NCBI RefSeq assembly: GCF_949628265.1
Contig: NC_088788.1
Location: 11,718,001 to 11,782,000 of the forward strand
Origin: Cloeon dipterum
Lineage: Eukaryota > Arthropoda > Insecta > Ephemeroptera > Baetidae
Length of the DNA: 64,000 nucleotides
Direction of reading: 5' to 3'
This document shows, in pieces, positions 12,601 to 24,739 of the stretch; position 1 is the first letter of the stretch; each line of letters starts with the position of its first letter. The position numbers and the translations under genes were made by a program. Below the pieces are notes generated by a model. The model was not told the origin of the DNA and searched no databases. It saw nothing but the letters and a program-made list of their open reading frames with translations.

Positions 12601-15600
12601 CTGGTTTTGCCTACAGACGTGTCGAGTGACGACTTCATATTCATTGTGGGATTTCTAATGGGCTTGCATTTTACGGTTGTGGAGCGATGAGGAAAATCAT
12701 CATCGTATTTACACGCGTGTGAAAAGTTAAAACTCGCAGCTCGACTTCAACCTGTTGCTTGACCGCATGCATATTAGAGAGTACGCGATGACGCACTTGT
12801 TTAGCTCGACTCCCTGACGAAATTTTAATCCTTTTCTTGCTATTTTGAGCCGTTTTACCAAACTGTGTGTGGAAATTTACGAATTATTTTTTTTCTATTT
12901 GAAGTATTTACAGTCTCACTAGAATAAATAAACGTCAAATTACTTTGAATGAATACATATAACTTCCTTTTATGGTTTCGGCCGTCATGCCAGGCCTCTG
13001 CGTACGCTGAGATATTATTTTCGTATGTGTTTGACTTGTCATTCACTCCAGCGTGACGCATTCAAAGAGCAAATAACTTGCGCATGCAACAGCACGTGTG
13101 CAAAATAGTCTCGCTTACAGGATGCAGCCGTGCGAATTATAATCGTACGATCCTGAGTCCTGAGGCGATAATAAAAAATTGCCATCTGCAAAAATTTAAT
13201 ACTGTTTTATAAAAAGGATAAAAAGATAACAATTTACAAAAAGAGACAGAAAATATTCTTTCAGTGTGCTCAGCATGAGAATCGGTGGCTGAGGTGGCAT
13301 TTTAAACAATTAGTAAAATTTACTCTCTCAGCAAGGCTGGATGAGACCTCAAATTTTTTAGATGGACCCAAATACGTACCTTAAATTTCGGAACCCTTCA
13401 CGATTAATCAGCGTTATTCCCGAAAAATTCGTTCTGTTTCCGCGCCTTCACTGCAACATCTGCTTCTTCAGTTTTTCTACGCATTATATAATCACGCCAA
13501 ATAATAATATTTTTTGTGGGTCTGTGTGTCACGAATATAATATAATATTCAAAGCACTGTTGTCTTTTTGAATGAACGCAATCTGTCGATGAATCGATGG
13601 ACGCGCTCGCGGTTTGTGAGAGATGACGCCGTATATATTATCAAGCGTTCCTGTCAGGCGAGTGTGTGGCTGCATAAATTAATTCCACATACATATGAGG
13701 GTGGAAGTGAGGCAACTTTTAATTCACAGCGCTGAGATTGCGTCACGTCCGCTTTAGCATGCAAACCGCAGTTTCGCCCAGGCACACGATACTTTTATTC
13801 ACTAAATATGGCATATATAGCGCCACATTAAATTCTAAACGGTATACGATGCCAAAAAAGCAGAAAGGCAAAACTGAGACAGGAGAAATAAAAACAGTAG
13901 GCAACCAGGGCGGTTTCAATGACGCACTGGTTGCATAGCTTTTAATTTTCTATCATAGAAGTATGTAGAGGAAACATTATTAAAAAGCCGGAAAAACAAT
14001 TATAAAACAAAACGGAATTTATTATATCAACTGAATACGGCCAAGATAATTCTGAATAGGTGTCTCAAGAGAGACATTAAATTTTAAAGATTTTAAAGTT
14101 TTAATCATAAATGAAAGTGGAATTTTTATGATGCAATAATAAAAAAAACGTTTTTTAAAATTGCAGGACCCGATGTGTGGGCACGATTGTTCCCTCAGGC
14201 TGGAGGCGCCAGGCAGAGCCCCGTGGACATCTGTACATCCATCGCCAGCAGTGACTCGAATTTGGAGATGAAAAAACTAACGTTCGCCTACGAGTCGCAA
14301 TCGGATCTGAGGATCCTCAACACCGGCCACGGCTGGAAGGTGGAGGCACCCCAGTCGGGATCCAGTGAGTTCTACCTTCGATGTATCGCGGGACTGTTTT
14401 ATAAACCTTTTGGTGAATTATTTTAGGGTTGGAAGGTGGTCCTTTGGGGGAAGATATCTACCAGCTGGAGCAGTTCCACTGCCACTGGGGAGAGACCAGC
14501 GCCGAAGGCTCAGAACACACGGTTGATGGCCGGGCGTACGCAGGAGAGGTAATTATTTTTTCAAATTTAAAAAAGCTGACACATTTAAATAGACATGAAA
14601 TACGGAAATTAGGATCTAAATGAAAAGAATCTCTGCTTGTTCTTGATTTTAACTTTCCAATAAATTTTTTATAGACTTTTCTGATTAAAGAAAAGTAAAA
14701 ATTTCCCAGAGTTTATCGGATAAATTTATGTTGATCGTCACGTTCAAACAATTAATTCTACAAATGACGCTCATAAATTTTTAAAGCGAATAAAAAATGT
14801 AAACAATTTCATTAATTGCAACCACCGAAATGAACACCGACAGTTATGTGTCAGGATATTAAGAGTCGCCAATGAGCGACGTTGTCAACATTTCAATAAA
14901 CGAGTTGATGAGTGACACGCCATAAACACGAATAAATAATGCAAACGGGCTCCATTACTACGTCTAATCAACCATCACCAACTTAGCCGTGCGTTCGAGT
15001 GCGTGGCTGTGTTTGTCACTGCAGACGCAAAATAAATATGTATATTGACAGTGCGCGCTGAAGCAAATACGACAATTGGTCGCTCGGATCGGCACCATTT
15101 ATCACTGTCTCATTAGGTCGTGTCAAAATCTGAATAACTAATGCGGATTAATCATGTTAGAAACACCAACGAGGACTTATTTATCCACATAAAAAACTTG
15201 AACTAAATAAATGAATTGTTCATAGTTAGAGGACTTTTTCCCTACAATTCTATTGCTAAAACTATAAATCTCTTATATGTATTTGCAGCTCCATTTGGTG
15301 CACTGGAACACAACCAAATACCAAAGTTTTGCTGAAGCTGCTCAACACCCTGACGGCCTTGCTGTTCTTGGAGTTTTCTTCGATGTAAATAGCGCTAAAA
15401 AGATCAAAACCCCTGGTCATAACAATTAATAACATTTTTTCAGGTCGGAAATGAGAGCAATGATGAAATTGAGAAGATAGTTTCCACCCTGAGCGAGATA
15501 AAATTCAAGGGTCAGTTCACAGACATTCCTGACGTCATCGATCCAACCACTTTCTTGCCAAGTAAATTGAATTAAAGTCACTCATTCTTGTCAGACTAAA

Positions 15601-16263
15601 ATGCCTTTCATGTTAATTCAGGTGGCCTTGGATACTGGACTTACTTGGGCTCGCTCACCACACCTCCGTGTAACGAGTGCGTCATCTGGATTGTGTACAA
15701 AGAGCCTATTACCGTCACTGAAGAGCAGGTAACATATCACTAATTAGTAAATATCTCTCACGAAGTCTAAGAGAAAATTAAATTATTTCTTGATGTAAGT
15801 AATGAAAAAAAATTGTACATTTTTCCTAGATCTTATTAGTAAGTATAAATTTTAAAATGAAGTTTAAGGGAAGTTCAAGGGAATTTATCCTAGCCGTGAG
15901 CCTTTGATTGGCCTGTAGTGCAATACAAACCAGAGCTGGGTTAATTTAAATTTTATGAATTATTTCAATACTGACTGTGACTATACAGTGATACAAATAA
16001 ACACGAGATTTCCTTTATTTTCTATATTAATTATCTTAAAATTCTGATTATAAAGTAATCCAAATCAACACTAAAAAATCGAAAAAATCATGAGAATTAC
16101 AATTTCATTTGTTAATTTTTTTTTTAAAAATTCTCCTTTATAGCTGGTCCAGTTTCGCAGCCTGAGCGCCTGTTCAGGCGAGGCTGAAGAGTTCATCGTG
16201 AAGAATTACAGGCCGCCACAGCCCCTTGGCAACCGTGCCTTGCGAGAGTGCAACGCCGCTTAA
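3694..16263 (+). CDS. Cytosolic alpha-carbonic anhydrase (CAH1/CA2-like), 7 exons, 264 aa
   Basis: Coding exons: 3694-3727, 14167-14364, 14427-14548, 15289-15384, 15444-15561, 15622-15728 and 16144-16263. Phases join without a break to give 264 residues, the usual length for cytosolic alpha-CAs, which catalyse reversible CO2 hydration. The protein begins [16 protein letters not shown], the standard N-terminus without a signal peptide. Zinc ligands are H95 and H97 (FHCHWG) and H120 (ELHLVHW). The proton-shuttle histidine is H66 (NTGHGW), and the substrate-side threonine lies in [10 protein letters not shown]. It ends [13 protein letters not shown], typical of the family. No GPI signal or transmembrane segment is present, so I infer a cytosolic enzyme of the insect CAH1/CAH2 group. 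The start is the only ATG in frame with the WGY motif, and the first exon carries just 34 coding bases before a 10.4-kb intron. Confidence 0.93.
3728..14166 (+). other. 10.4-kb first intron of carbonic anhydrase
   Basis: Donor ATG|GTGAGT at 3728 and acceptor TTGCAG at 14161-14166. Open frames inside (for example 7440-7820, 7883-8230, 12195-12518) lack splice partners, domain motifs or codon signature and look like chance. One degenerate dispersed element occurs at about 10156-10262. Moderately GC-rich patches at about 9150-9450 and 12000-12600 could be regulatory, but nothing specific was recognised. Confidence 0.75.
10156..10262 (+). repeat. Dispersed element, copy A (pairs with 54969-55072)
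   Basis: About 105 bp shared with 54969-55072. From the shared GAATTGA (10182 against 54992) the alignment is gapless for over 50 bp and includes an identical 15-mer (GCGTTTGGTTGTTGA at 10220 and 55030) and CAACAAGGA. The ends are partly inverted (CAACAAAC near one end, GTTTGGTTGTTG near the other), as expected of a small non-autonomous DNA element. It has no coding capacity. Confidence 0.55.
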
Positions 16264-16410
16264 GCAGGTCCCGACAAAAATCGTCCATTCCAGTTTCCAG
16301 ACCCTTGCTTTTACATATCCGACTCGTTGATTCAGAGGATTGTTGATCCACAAATTCTAAATAGCCATCCTCTATTTTGATAAGTACGAATATATTATAT
16401 TGTATTGTGT

Positions 16411-16416
16411 ATTAAA
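16411..16416 (+). terminator. Putative poly(A) signal ATTAAA of carbonic anhydrase
   Basis: ATTAAA, the commonest variant signal, lies about 150 bp after the stop at 16261-16263. No AATAAA was seen closer. Confidence 0.4.
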
Positions 16417-17990
16417 TATATCGACCAGAGCGTGCCTTCAAACGAAAAGCTGATATTCGAATAGAAAATGTATTAAGTAGTGAGAATCGGCTGCAACTCT
16501 CCATTCTTCGGAGGATTTTCCTGTATTTAACTGTCCCACTCGATTGGAATTTGAACTTATACTAAACACTCCTCTTGCCTTTGATTCCTGCCTCTTTTGG
16601 ATGCTGCGTGCGAGATTATTAAAGCGGTTTGCAGAGGGACCTGGCGTGCTCTGGAAGTCGAGCCAGTTCCTTTCAGAGGTCTCTAGCTCTGCGACCGCGC
16701 CGCGAAAAATTGTAGCAGGCGACTGCGCCTAATTTTTGCCTGCTGCATGGGAGTTTTATTACTTAGGCGGGCATGGAATGATATATATTGGATCTTTTGT
16801 TTTTTTCTTGCCGTTAATTACTGAAATAGACGGCCTTTATTCATAACCAAGTTATATATTCCTTTTGAAAAGGATAATTTAATTACTTTTGCAATTTGTT
16901 TGCAATAACTCTTTTATTTCTTTCCCTCTCTTCATCTTGGGCAATCTGAAAACGGTGTCTTAGTTACTGCGCATATTGTACAATATAGTTTTATACAGCT
17001 GATAATAAACTAGCTGCCTTAAATGTTAAAAAGATGATATATATTGTGATGTTGGCACATTTTTAGTGTTGCAAGTTTGCACGCAATAAAATTGTTGATG
17101 AAGTAACTGATAGCTCTTGTCATTTAAACTGACCTTCCCTAAAAATACTGCATATAAAAGAAGCAAAATAAATAGAGACTGTGAAGAGAAGCCAGGGCCG
17201 GATTGACCTATCCCCAAAAAAGCAAGTTTAATTCCAAACTGCGCCCCCTACCTAAATGTACAGGAATATTTAAGTCCCAGTCCAGCCGCAACCGAATAAT
17301 TTAAAAAAAAATATCAAGACTTTCAAATACGTGTTTGACAAATAACTCTTTTTGCACGGTTTTATTAAATTTTTTGCTGTCAGTATTTGAAGCTTCTTTA
17401 AAGTACTTAAACATGTGGAGTAAACATTGTCAAAAAAACCAAGCGCGTATGCAAAAACAAATTGAGCCGAATAAATTCTCAAAATAGCACTTTTACTGAT
17501 GTGTAATTTTGAATCAAAATGAAATATGTAAGTGGGTCCTTGACACTTGACCCTAAACCACCAGATCTTAATTTTGCAAATATCTTCGTAATTTAGTGTT
17601 TTAAATCGGGGTTATTTCAACACTTTTTTTAATTTAAAAAAACGGATCCTGATGAAAAAACAGCCCGTTGTAAGCTTTTATTTTAGAAAAATTGAAAACT
17701 ATATATATCCCGGACGGAGAATGTAATTATTTAAAATAATTAATTAAATTGTAAATTTTGTACATTTAGATTTTGCCCTGCATATCATTCAACTCACGAG
17801 AAAACCCGATCAATTATGCAATTTCCTTGAATATTCTTGTTGCAAAACAGCATGAGTAATAAAGCGCTTGAATAATAGCGAAACCCCTCCTGTCAAATAA
17901 ATTTTCCTGCGTTTACGTGGTTATTGTTCTGTTAAATAAATGGTGCGAAAGGGAAAGCGCACGCCCCTGTATTTACAGCTCACGGAAGAA
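16417..17990. other. Intergenic stretch, nothing recognised
   Basis: AT-rich sequence between the carbonic anhydrase 3' end and the four-transmembrane gene. The small open frames (16544-16732, 17026-17217 and 17270-17482) have no recognisable motif or splice partner. Confidence 0.55.
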
Positions 17991-20405
17991 ATGGCGAGGT
18001 GAGTCTAAGTTTCGCAGGGGTGGGCTTAGGGGGTGCGCGCCACCAATGCCAATGTCATGCGCCAGCAGCACAGCGGGTGGTGCAGAGGCGCCAGAGCGGC
18101 TCTACCACAGGCGCCGATCGATCTCTCTGCATCACCACAGAGAGCTATGGCCGCGGTTGGGGTGGCCAGGTTTTGCTTTGTCTTCAGCCTGCGGCAGGGA
18201 TGCATCATCATCGCCGTCGTCCAATTGGTACGAAATGCCCGTTTTTCCGGTTTCTCTCAAAATTTTTGAGTCGCAAAGGAGCTGAGCGCGAGTAAGTTGA
18301 ATTTATTGTTTTGCGCAGTTCCTGTCAGCAGTGGCCCTGTTCCTGCTGACCCTGGGCTTGGCGAATGCTCAGGACGTGGCAGGCATCCTGGCTGCGGACA
18401 TGGAGGAGTCTGCCATGCACGACGACGACCCTCAGGCCCTGCTGATGTCGCCGAGCAGCGACGGCCTGCCCAGCTCACCGCGCTCGCACAATGAGGAGCA
18501 GCTGCTCAGGGCAGAGTCCCTGTCCAAAGGTGCTCGACATTTCTAGCCTCGCACGCCTTTCACTTCCGGGAAATCGCAAATTTTATTTGGTGACGAGTCG
18601 TGTTGTGCACGAATGCGTAATAATAAATATAAATTGCAAAGTGTTGCGCCACTGTGTTGTCATGACGATGCTCGCGGCGGTTGGGTTAAAAATGCAAGGA
18701 CATTGTACATTTCTTGCATGGGTCAATCGAGTTCCAAGCTGCAGTAGTGACGCAGTTTCGACTATTTAAACATTTTTAGCTTTTGAACATTGAATTTACA
18801 GAAGAACACATAAAACTTCAGTCCAGTACATGTGAAAGACAGAAAAAAGCAATTAGGCTGTGAAATTTAGACAATTGACTATTTTTTCTGTGCTTCCAAT
18901 TGTTGCGGTACCATCAAATGATGAAATTTTAATACTATAATTATGTATCTGAACTATACTTAAAACATCTAAAAGCGGCTAAATGAGTTAAGAGTGCACG
19001 GGATAAGTGTATATTTTTGCTTTGCGCGCTAGGATAATTCTTCCACGGTTAATTTTTTGTGGAAAATCGCTCTTCCTTTCCTTTGTTGGTCTTTATCAGT
19101 TTAGAATTAATAACAAAGGTAACTTTTATTTTTTGTTTTAAAAAGGTTCCCTTATTTATTTTTAATTCGTGCACTTGGTACAGTTCTGCTCGTTAAAAAT
19201 GACGAATATCTTGAAATTTTTGATGAAAATTTAAGATTTTTCGATGAAAATAAGTAATTTTAAAAAAACGAGTTATAATTGTCCCGAAAAATCGTCTAAA
19301 ACGGTCTTGAAACCGTCTAATTTGCACGGGAAAACAGTCTAAAATAGTCGACTGGGATTTAAAGTATTCTTATGCAAAAAAATATTTGAAATGGATATAT
19401 TATTAGATGAACCATTTCTGGTCATGATTAACATGCAGTTTTAGAATGGCTTGGGTAAAAAATTCGAGCCAAGAAGGAGGCCTTGACCTGAGACATAAAA
19501 AAGAGAAAAGTTGAAAGATAAAAATATTCATGGTAAAAAACCCCTTTACATAAATTATTTGAAATGGATTACGTCCTAATTCTTGATCGTATCAAACTAA
19601 GATTTACTTCTTCGGGGAAAAAATTAAATTCTTAGGCTGGGTTCAGGTTCGCTTAATTTTTGGAAACAGCTAGATGGGAATTTTCAAAATTGCAATAATT
19701 TTCGAAAAACCCTTTAGGGGCAAACAAAAAATACAAAACAAATATTCTAATAGGAACTATTGTGACCTGCTGAGGACCACGTTCTAAATAATTTCTAAAC
19801 TGTTGATTTTTCAGTGATCATTTCGTGTGTGTATGCTGGGTTGGCCCTTGCAGCCGTGAAATTGGTTGCCTGTGTCCTTCTGCTATACGGGACCTTAATG
19901 GTGGGAAATTTCCAGCTCAATTTCCGGCGACTCAAATTTCACCCAATTTTAATATTTCAGAGGCACAGGCAATGCCTGCTTCCCTGGTGTTGCGTGGTGC
20001 TGACCGAAATGGTATTCGTGTTTGCGGGTCTCGTCTTATGCATGACCAAGGGCAACAACCATCACACTACAGTGCTCTTTGCTGTTGGCACAGTCCACTT
20101 GAGTGAGTTCTACTTATTTGTATTTTGCTTCAATTAGGTTAACACAATATCTTTAGCAAAAAAAAAATTATTTATATTTCTATCAGTCGTTTAATCTCTT
20201 TAATAATTTAATATTTTGTGACTCTTTTTTTAAAATTGTCATAACATTTCTAGTGATCCTGTCGTACTTGTGGAGCGCTGTGGTCAACTTCTACAAGCAG
20301 CTTTGCATGCAGGAAACCCTGCACGGCTCAGTGCGCCAAGTGACCGCCACCGACGCTCGCAACACAGGCTACCTGCAGTTCTCCAACAAACCGTACAGCG
20401 TCTAG
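17991..20405 (+). CDS. Four-transmembrane protein of uncertain insect family, 6 exons, 212 aa
   Basis: Exons: 17991-17998, 18188-18227, 18319-18529, 19815-19900, 19961-20102 and 20254-20405, joined in frame from ATG (MASLRQGC) to TAG. Four hydrophobic segments are clear: residues about 8-32 (CIIIAVVQLFLSAVALFLL), about 87-113 (VYAGLALAAVKLVACVLLLY), about 122-145 (LLPWCCVVLTEMVFVFAG) and about 156-180 (VLFAVGTVHLMILSYLW). A long acidic, Ser/Pro-rich loop of about 50 residues separates segments 1 and 2, and the tail ends SNKPYSV. The layout recalls small insect tetraspan families such as DUF4728/MARVEL-like proteins or the pasiflora septate-junction proteins, but I do not recognise it securely. 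The first exon carries only 8 coding bases, a common pattern. The gene runs tail-to-tail into the PLEKHM1-like gene. Confidence 0.78.
19306..19346 (+). repeat. Degenerate repeat, copy 1 (inverted partner at 22934-22975)
   Basis: About 40 bp here align with the reverse complement of 22934-22975. The core is ACCGTCTAA then TTGCACGG, then AGTCTA, with scattered mismatches. Related GACGGTTT motifs occur near 19290 and at 23495. It lies in an intron of the four-transmembrane gene. Confidence 0.45.
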
Positions 20406-20532
20406 CACACCAAACGTCCAGCTAATCAGCCGCTTAATACCACTATTACTACAACTACTATATTTAATTATGATAATTATTATCTTACTAATTACTTTCA
20501 GTAATTTAAACAGCAATACACAACAATTAAAC

Positions 20533-20538
20533 AATAAA
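20533..20538 (+). terminator. Poly(A) signal AATAAA of the four-transmembrane gene
   Basis: AATAAA lies about 128 bp after the stop. The opposite-strand signal for the convergent gene is only about 40 bp away. Confidence 0.6.
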
Positions 20539-20574
20539 CTAATTACTTAATCACGCTCAAAATAGCGCATGTGA

Positions 20575-20580
20575 TTTATT
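20575..20580 (-). terminator. Poly(A) signal AATAAA (minus strand) of the PLEKHM1-like gene
   Basis: TTTATT on the plus strand reads AATAAA on the minus strand, about 295 bp after the minus-strand stop at 20876-20874. The predicted 3' ends of the two convergent genes abut or overlap. Confidence 0.5.
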
Positions 20581-20873
20581 TAACTTTTTCTTCTGATATC
20601 CCTTTTAATTTTGTCACTTTCTATCAAACAGCATGGTCTTGCATACAAATCGAGAGCTTATGATTAAACTGCAATTGTGATAACAAGCACAGACTGAAGT
20701 ACAACAGTAATATTGTGAACTCCAGAGGCAGATAGTTTTAGGGAATATTCTAAAACCATTACTAAAAAAGTTAAAATTCCCTTTGTGACCGCAAATCCGA
20801 GATTAGGAAAACCCGTACAGAGCACTTTGATCCTCGACTCACTTTGGCATGACTGTAGACTTTCACTGACCAC

Positions 20874-23800
20874 CTATGGCTGCTGATCTCTTCGCCTCCT
20901 CCTCTCGCACTTAGGACACGGCCTCTTAGCGTCGAGACACCCGACATGGAACACCGCATTGCAATCCGGACACTGGAGCAAATAAATTAAAATCTGAATC
21001 CTGGCTTTCCAGAGTTCTTTAATACCTTGAATGTGTTGTCGAAAGGAAAGATTGGCTTGGGATTGGAGCACACCTCGCAAATGAACCCTTTCTGGTTGCA
21101 CAGCCAGCACGAATTCACGTGGTTTTTCGCGTAGTCGACGACCGCTTCGAGGCGCGCTGCCAAAACTCCGCCCGGTATTTGCTGCAGATCCTGAATCACA
21201 GGTCATTAATGCAGATTCTATTACTTAGCACGCGTTGCGCATACTGATATTGAATAAACATGGACGTGCTCCAACAGATACTCTGCCGTTCTCCGTTTCA
21301 ACTCGGCAGCAATTGGCTCTCTACAGGTAAAGAGGTATCCTCGCAAAAACGTCAGCTGAATTCTCAATTGCTGCAACAATTGATATTGTTCTTATTGACT
21401 TGATAGAGCAGAAAATTGCTTGATGAGAAAAAACAACTGCAAAAATAATGAGTATGCTGAAAGTAGATAATATTGATATCTTTTTAAGGAGTGTGTTACA
21501 TAGGAAAAATCTCTAAAGGAATGAGATTTCTCCAAGATTGTACAAACAGTATAATAAGTATATTGAAATGTAATTATTAAAAAATGAAATGACAGTATGA
21601 GAGATTAAATTCAATTTCACTAAACTGAACAATCTTAAAAAATAAATTTTCATTCTGTCTTGAGATTTTAATTTCCTGTTTTAAATCTAAAAATTTTGCT
21701 ACCAGTCTAGATTTTATTCCAAAAATTCCTGTGCGGATAAAATTAAAATTATTTCATCATTTTCACACTAATAAGATTTATTTTTAAATCAATTATAAAT
21801 AAAATTAATTTAAACAACGCATATTTTTCAAACTAGCAACTAGCCAATCCAGCAAACACCCATATTTAACTGAAAACGAAAATCCCTTACTTGAAGTAAG
21901 GCCATGTCAGGGCAGCACTCATAAATGGTTGGATTTGTGGCTGCAACATCTATTAGTGGGTGGTCGGCGATTTCAGCCAGGAACGCTGCAGCTGCTAGAC
22001 TGACGCGTCGCTTTTTGAAGTCCCAACTGTGCAGCACGCGCGCCGGAATCAACCATTCTTCTGCACTAAAACAGTGCTCGCAGAATAAACCACCAGTCAA
22101 GTAACACATTCTACAGAAAAATAATTTCAATAAGTATGCTGCACAGAAAGACGAGATAAAAATATTACTTTGCTTTAGCAAATGACAGTCCTAACGATAT
22201 TCCGCAGTCCAAACATTTGAAATCTTGCTCATCTAAACCAGCTTCCCTGGCCAGCTTGGGAAGGCATTTAAGCATTTGCCTATATTCCTGAAAACATAAA
22301 ACGTTTAATCAAGGAAACGTTTAAAATATGTTTACAACTTACTGGGGCTGATGGAATTGCTACAAAATCATCTTTTTCCTTGGGCTCCTCTACTTTAGTG
22401 AAGCGTTTTAAAAAGTCATCAACGTCTGGAGTCCTGATACACGCCCCTGAGAACAGGTTATAGCTCTCCAGCATGGCATCGTAGCTCTGGATCGTGTCCC
22501 TCCTTGCTCTCGGCAGTTCTGGAGAGTCTGAAGAAGACCAGCCACTGTGTCCGGAAATTGTGATCGGTCTCGCTACTTCTCTCTCTTCTTTCTCATCTTC
22601 TTCGGCATCAGGAGTTTTTGTTTCTTCCTCCCAATCAACTTCATGGTGTTGACTTAGTAACATTTTTAGAGCTTGATCCTCGTCGATAGGAACTGTCCAG
22701 CCAGCAGACTGTTCTGGTTCGGGCTGAATCAATTTGAAAATTATATTATGGTAATCCTCTTCTTAAGAGTAGAATATATCTTAATGTTCTTCTTCTAATT
22801 CTTTGAAACTTAAATGCTGTGTAGGGCACAAAAAATTAATGAATTTTTGAGTAAAAAATAATTTATGTTTTGAATTAGGACTAGTTTTAAAAGCTCTAAA
22901 AATAAGCTGATTTCTAAGAAAAAAGTAAACTGTTTTAATTATAGACTTTTTGCCGTGCAATTTAGACGGTTAAAGAAAAAATCTCCTGAAGCTAACATTG
23001 TTTAGAGTTATTCATGGTTTCCTCCAAATCTGAATTTGAAACAGAGAAAACGTAGTGCGATTTACCTTCTCTGTTTAATATGGTAAATATAACTGTTTGT
23101 AATTTTGGCTTTTGTTAAACGTTTAAGTGCGTATTTCTTGAATTTCCGCCAAAATGAACAAGGGACAATTTTTTTCATATTAGGAAGGTGTGAGAATTAT
23201 TTGAAAAATTTACAAAAGTAGCGTTTCTTTGCTGAAGAAAATGAATACAGTTTAAATGATTAAAATTTTTTAGTGACAAACAATGAAAGAATTTCTGTCA
23301 GTGATTCAACAGGTCTTGAAATAAAAATATCAACAAAACCTACTTTAGCTTGCGGAAAAACTATTTAGACTAAAAAACAGATCAAAATAATGGTATGGCT
23401 AAATATTCCACTACAAATGAAACCATAAGGAAAATTTCCAGACGCAAAACAAAAATTTATACCATTATCCATGGGTTTTAACCGATTTGGACGGTTTAAG
23501 ACGCCTGTAGAGATTCAAAATATCATGCAATCCCTTGATATTGCATGATTCATATACAATTGATTTTCCCAGTGTTTGAGGAAATGGAATTTTTTTCACG
23601 AATTGTTCATGGTATTAGATTTAATCAGGTCAAAAGAAGCCAGTAAACCCCCGGCTGGAAAAATCCGTCAAATAAAACCAGCTGGCTAATTGGGGAACCT
23701 ACAACGACTGGAAGCTCATTGTCAGCAAAGCCCATTCACAGTATCAGAACGTACTGTTAAGGTTAAATTGTACAGGTGCTTGTGCCCTACCTCTATTATT

Positions 23801-24593
23801 TCCACCACTTCTTCTTCATGTTCAATGCCAGAGGCGACATCCTGCGCGTGAGCAACAACTGAATCTGAAGCAGTAGACCAAACGTTCAGCAAACTCGAGT
23901 TGGAGGGCAGCTCAAAATGCACGTGCTGCAGTCCGAGGAGCAGACGGTGAGCCACGTCCCGCGCGTCAGGGTCTCGAAGAACAGCGTTTCTGTTATACAA
24001 AGGCCTGGCAATGTCCATAACTCCCACATAGCCTGCAAGCGAGCCGTCCGAGAGGCAGAGCCGCAACCACGCGCGGCACCGACCAACGTCCGTTCGGATT
24101 TGGTTCAGTCTTTGCACAGCCGCAATAGAGTCTTTGTGCGCAACCTGCAGAACCACTGGCCAGAAGGTGCTCGGCGCTGAGAAGAGTCTGGCCGAGAAGC
24201 TGTCTTTCAAGCCGTGCAGGAAAACCGCCTCCAGGGACAAGCACAGCGACTGAGACGCCTCGCAGTGCGTTATAATCGGCCCTTGCTGTGACGCCTCCAG
24301 TTGCACCTCCTTCACTGACTCTGACAGTTGCAGCAAAATGTTTTCTTTCTGGAAATTTATTGTGAGTTAGAAGGGGAAAACATTTTGCTATTTAAACAAG
24401 AAATAAAAATATTGTTTCCTTCAGAAAATTTAAAAATATAAATTTAGCAAATTGAACTATTGAATTTTTAGGAGGGGTAAAGTAATTAATAATTTTCAGT
24501 TGGTTGTCCTGCACATTTAGAAAAATCGTAAGAAAGCTTAAAATTGACAAAAATACAGGAGAGCTGACTTATCACTCGTTTTTCAAAGTCCAT
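20874..24593 (-). CDS. PLEKHM1-like RUN + Rubicon-homology (DUF4206) protein, 8 exons, 556 aa
   Basis: Exons on the minus strand: 24593-24576, 24348-23791, 22723-22343, 22287-22169, 22110-21891, 21355-21245, 21190-21026 and 20972-20874, in frame throughout. Residues about 7-180 form a RUN domain whose features match PLEKHM1 rather than Rubicon: EAVFLHGLKD, then FWPVV, TDVGRCRAWLRL, AVLRDPDARD and FELPSNSSLLNVW. A disordered acidic linker follows (about 193-319). The C-terminal zinc-binding Rubicon-homology region (about 320-556) has DFKCLDCG, MCYLTGGLFCEHC, YLFTCREPI, EHVHVYS, CWLCNQKGFICEVC and CPDCNAVFHVGC...CPKCERR. PLEKHM1 links Rab7, HOPS and LC3 during lysosome fusion. DDFVAI (about 310-315) fits an LC3-interacting motif. 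No PH domain is seen between RUN and zinc region. Start MDFEKR is the only ATG joining the RUN exon in frame. Confidence 0.87.
22934..22975 (-). repeat. Degenerate repeat, copy 2 (inverted partner at 19306-19346)
   Basis: The reverse complement of this stretch aligns with 19306-19346 around ACCGTCTAA and TTGCACGG. It lies inside the 1.07-kb second intron of the PLEKHM1-like gene. Confidence 0.45.
23522..23549. repeat. Perfect 10-bp inverted repeat with 8-bp loop
   Basis: ATCATGCAAT and ATTGCATGAT are separated by 8 bp in the second intron of the PLEKHM1-like gene. The stem is too short for a microRNA precursor, and the function is unknown. Confidence 0.5.
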
Positions 24594-24723
24594 AGTCAGT
24601 GTGCGCACAAATCTTTTGTATTTTGTATCAATAACAATAATTCCATTCATTCATTAAATTAAATCCAAGCATATAAGTAATATAATTGTTCCAAATTCTT
24701 GAATGCATATTAAAACAAATGTC

Positions 24724-24729
24724 TTTATT
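24724..24729 (-). terminator. Poly(A) signal AATAAA (minus strand) of YRDC
   Basis: TTTATT on the plus strand is AATAAA on the minus strand, 10 bp after the YRDC stop and about 130 bp before the start codon of the next minus-strand gene. It implies an extremely short YRDC 3' UTR. Confidence 0.55.
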
Positions 24730-24739
24730 ACCGAGTTAC

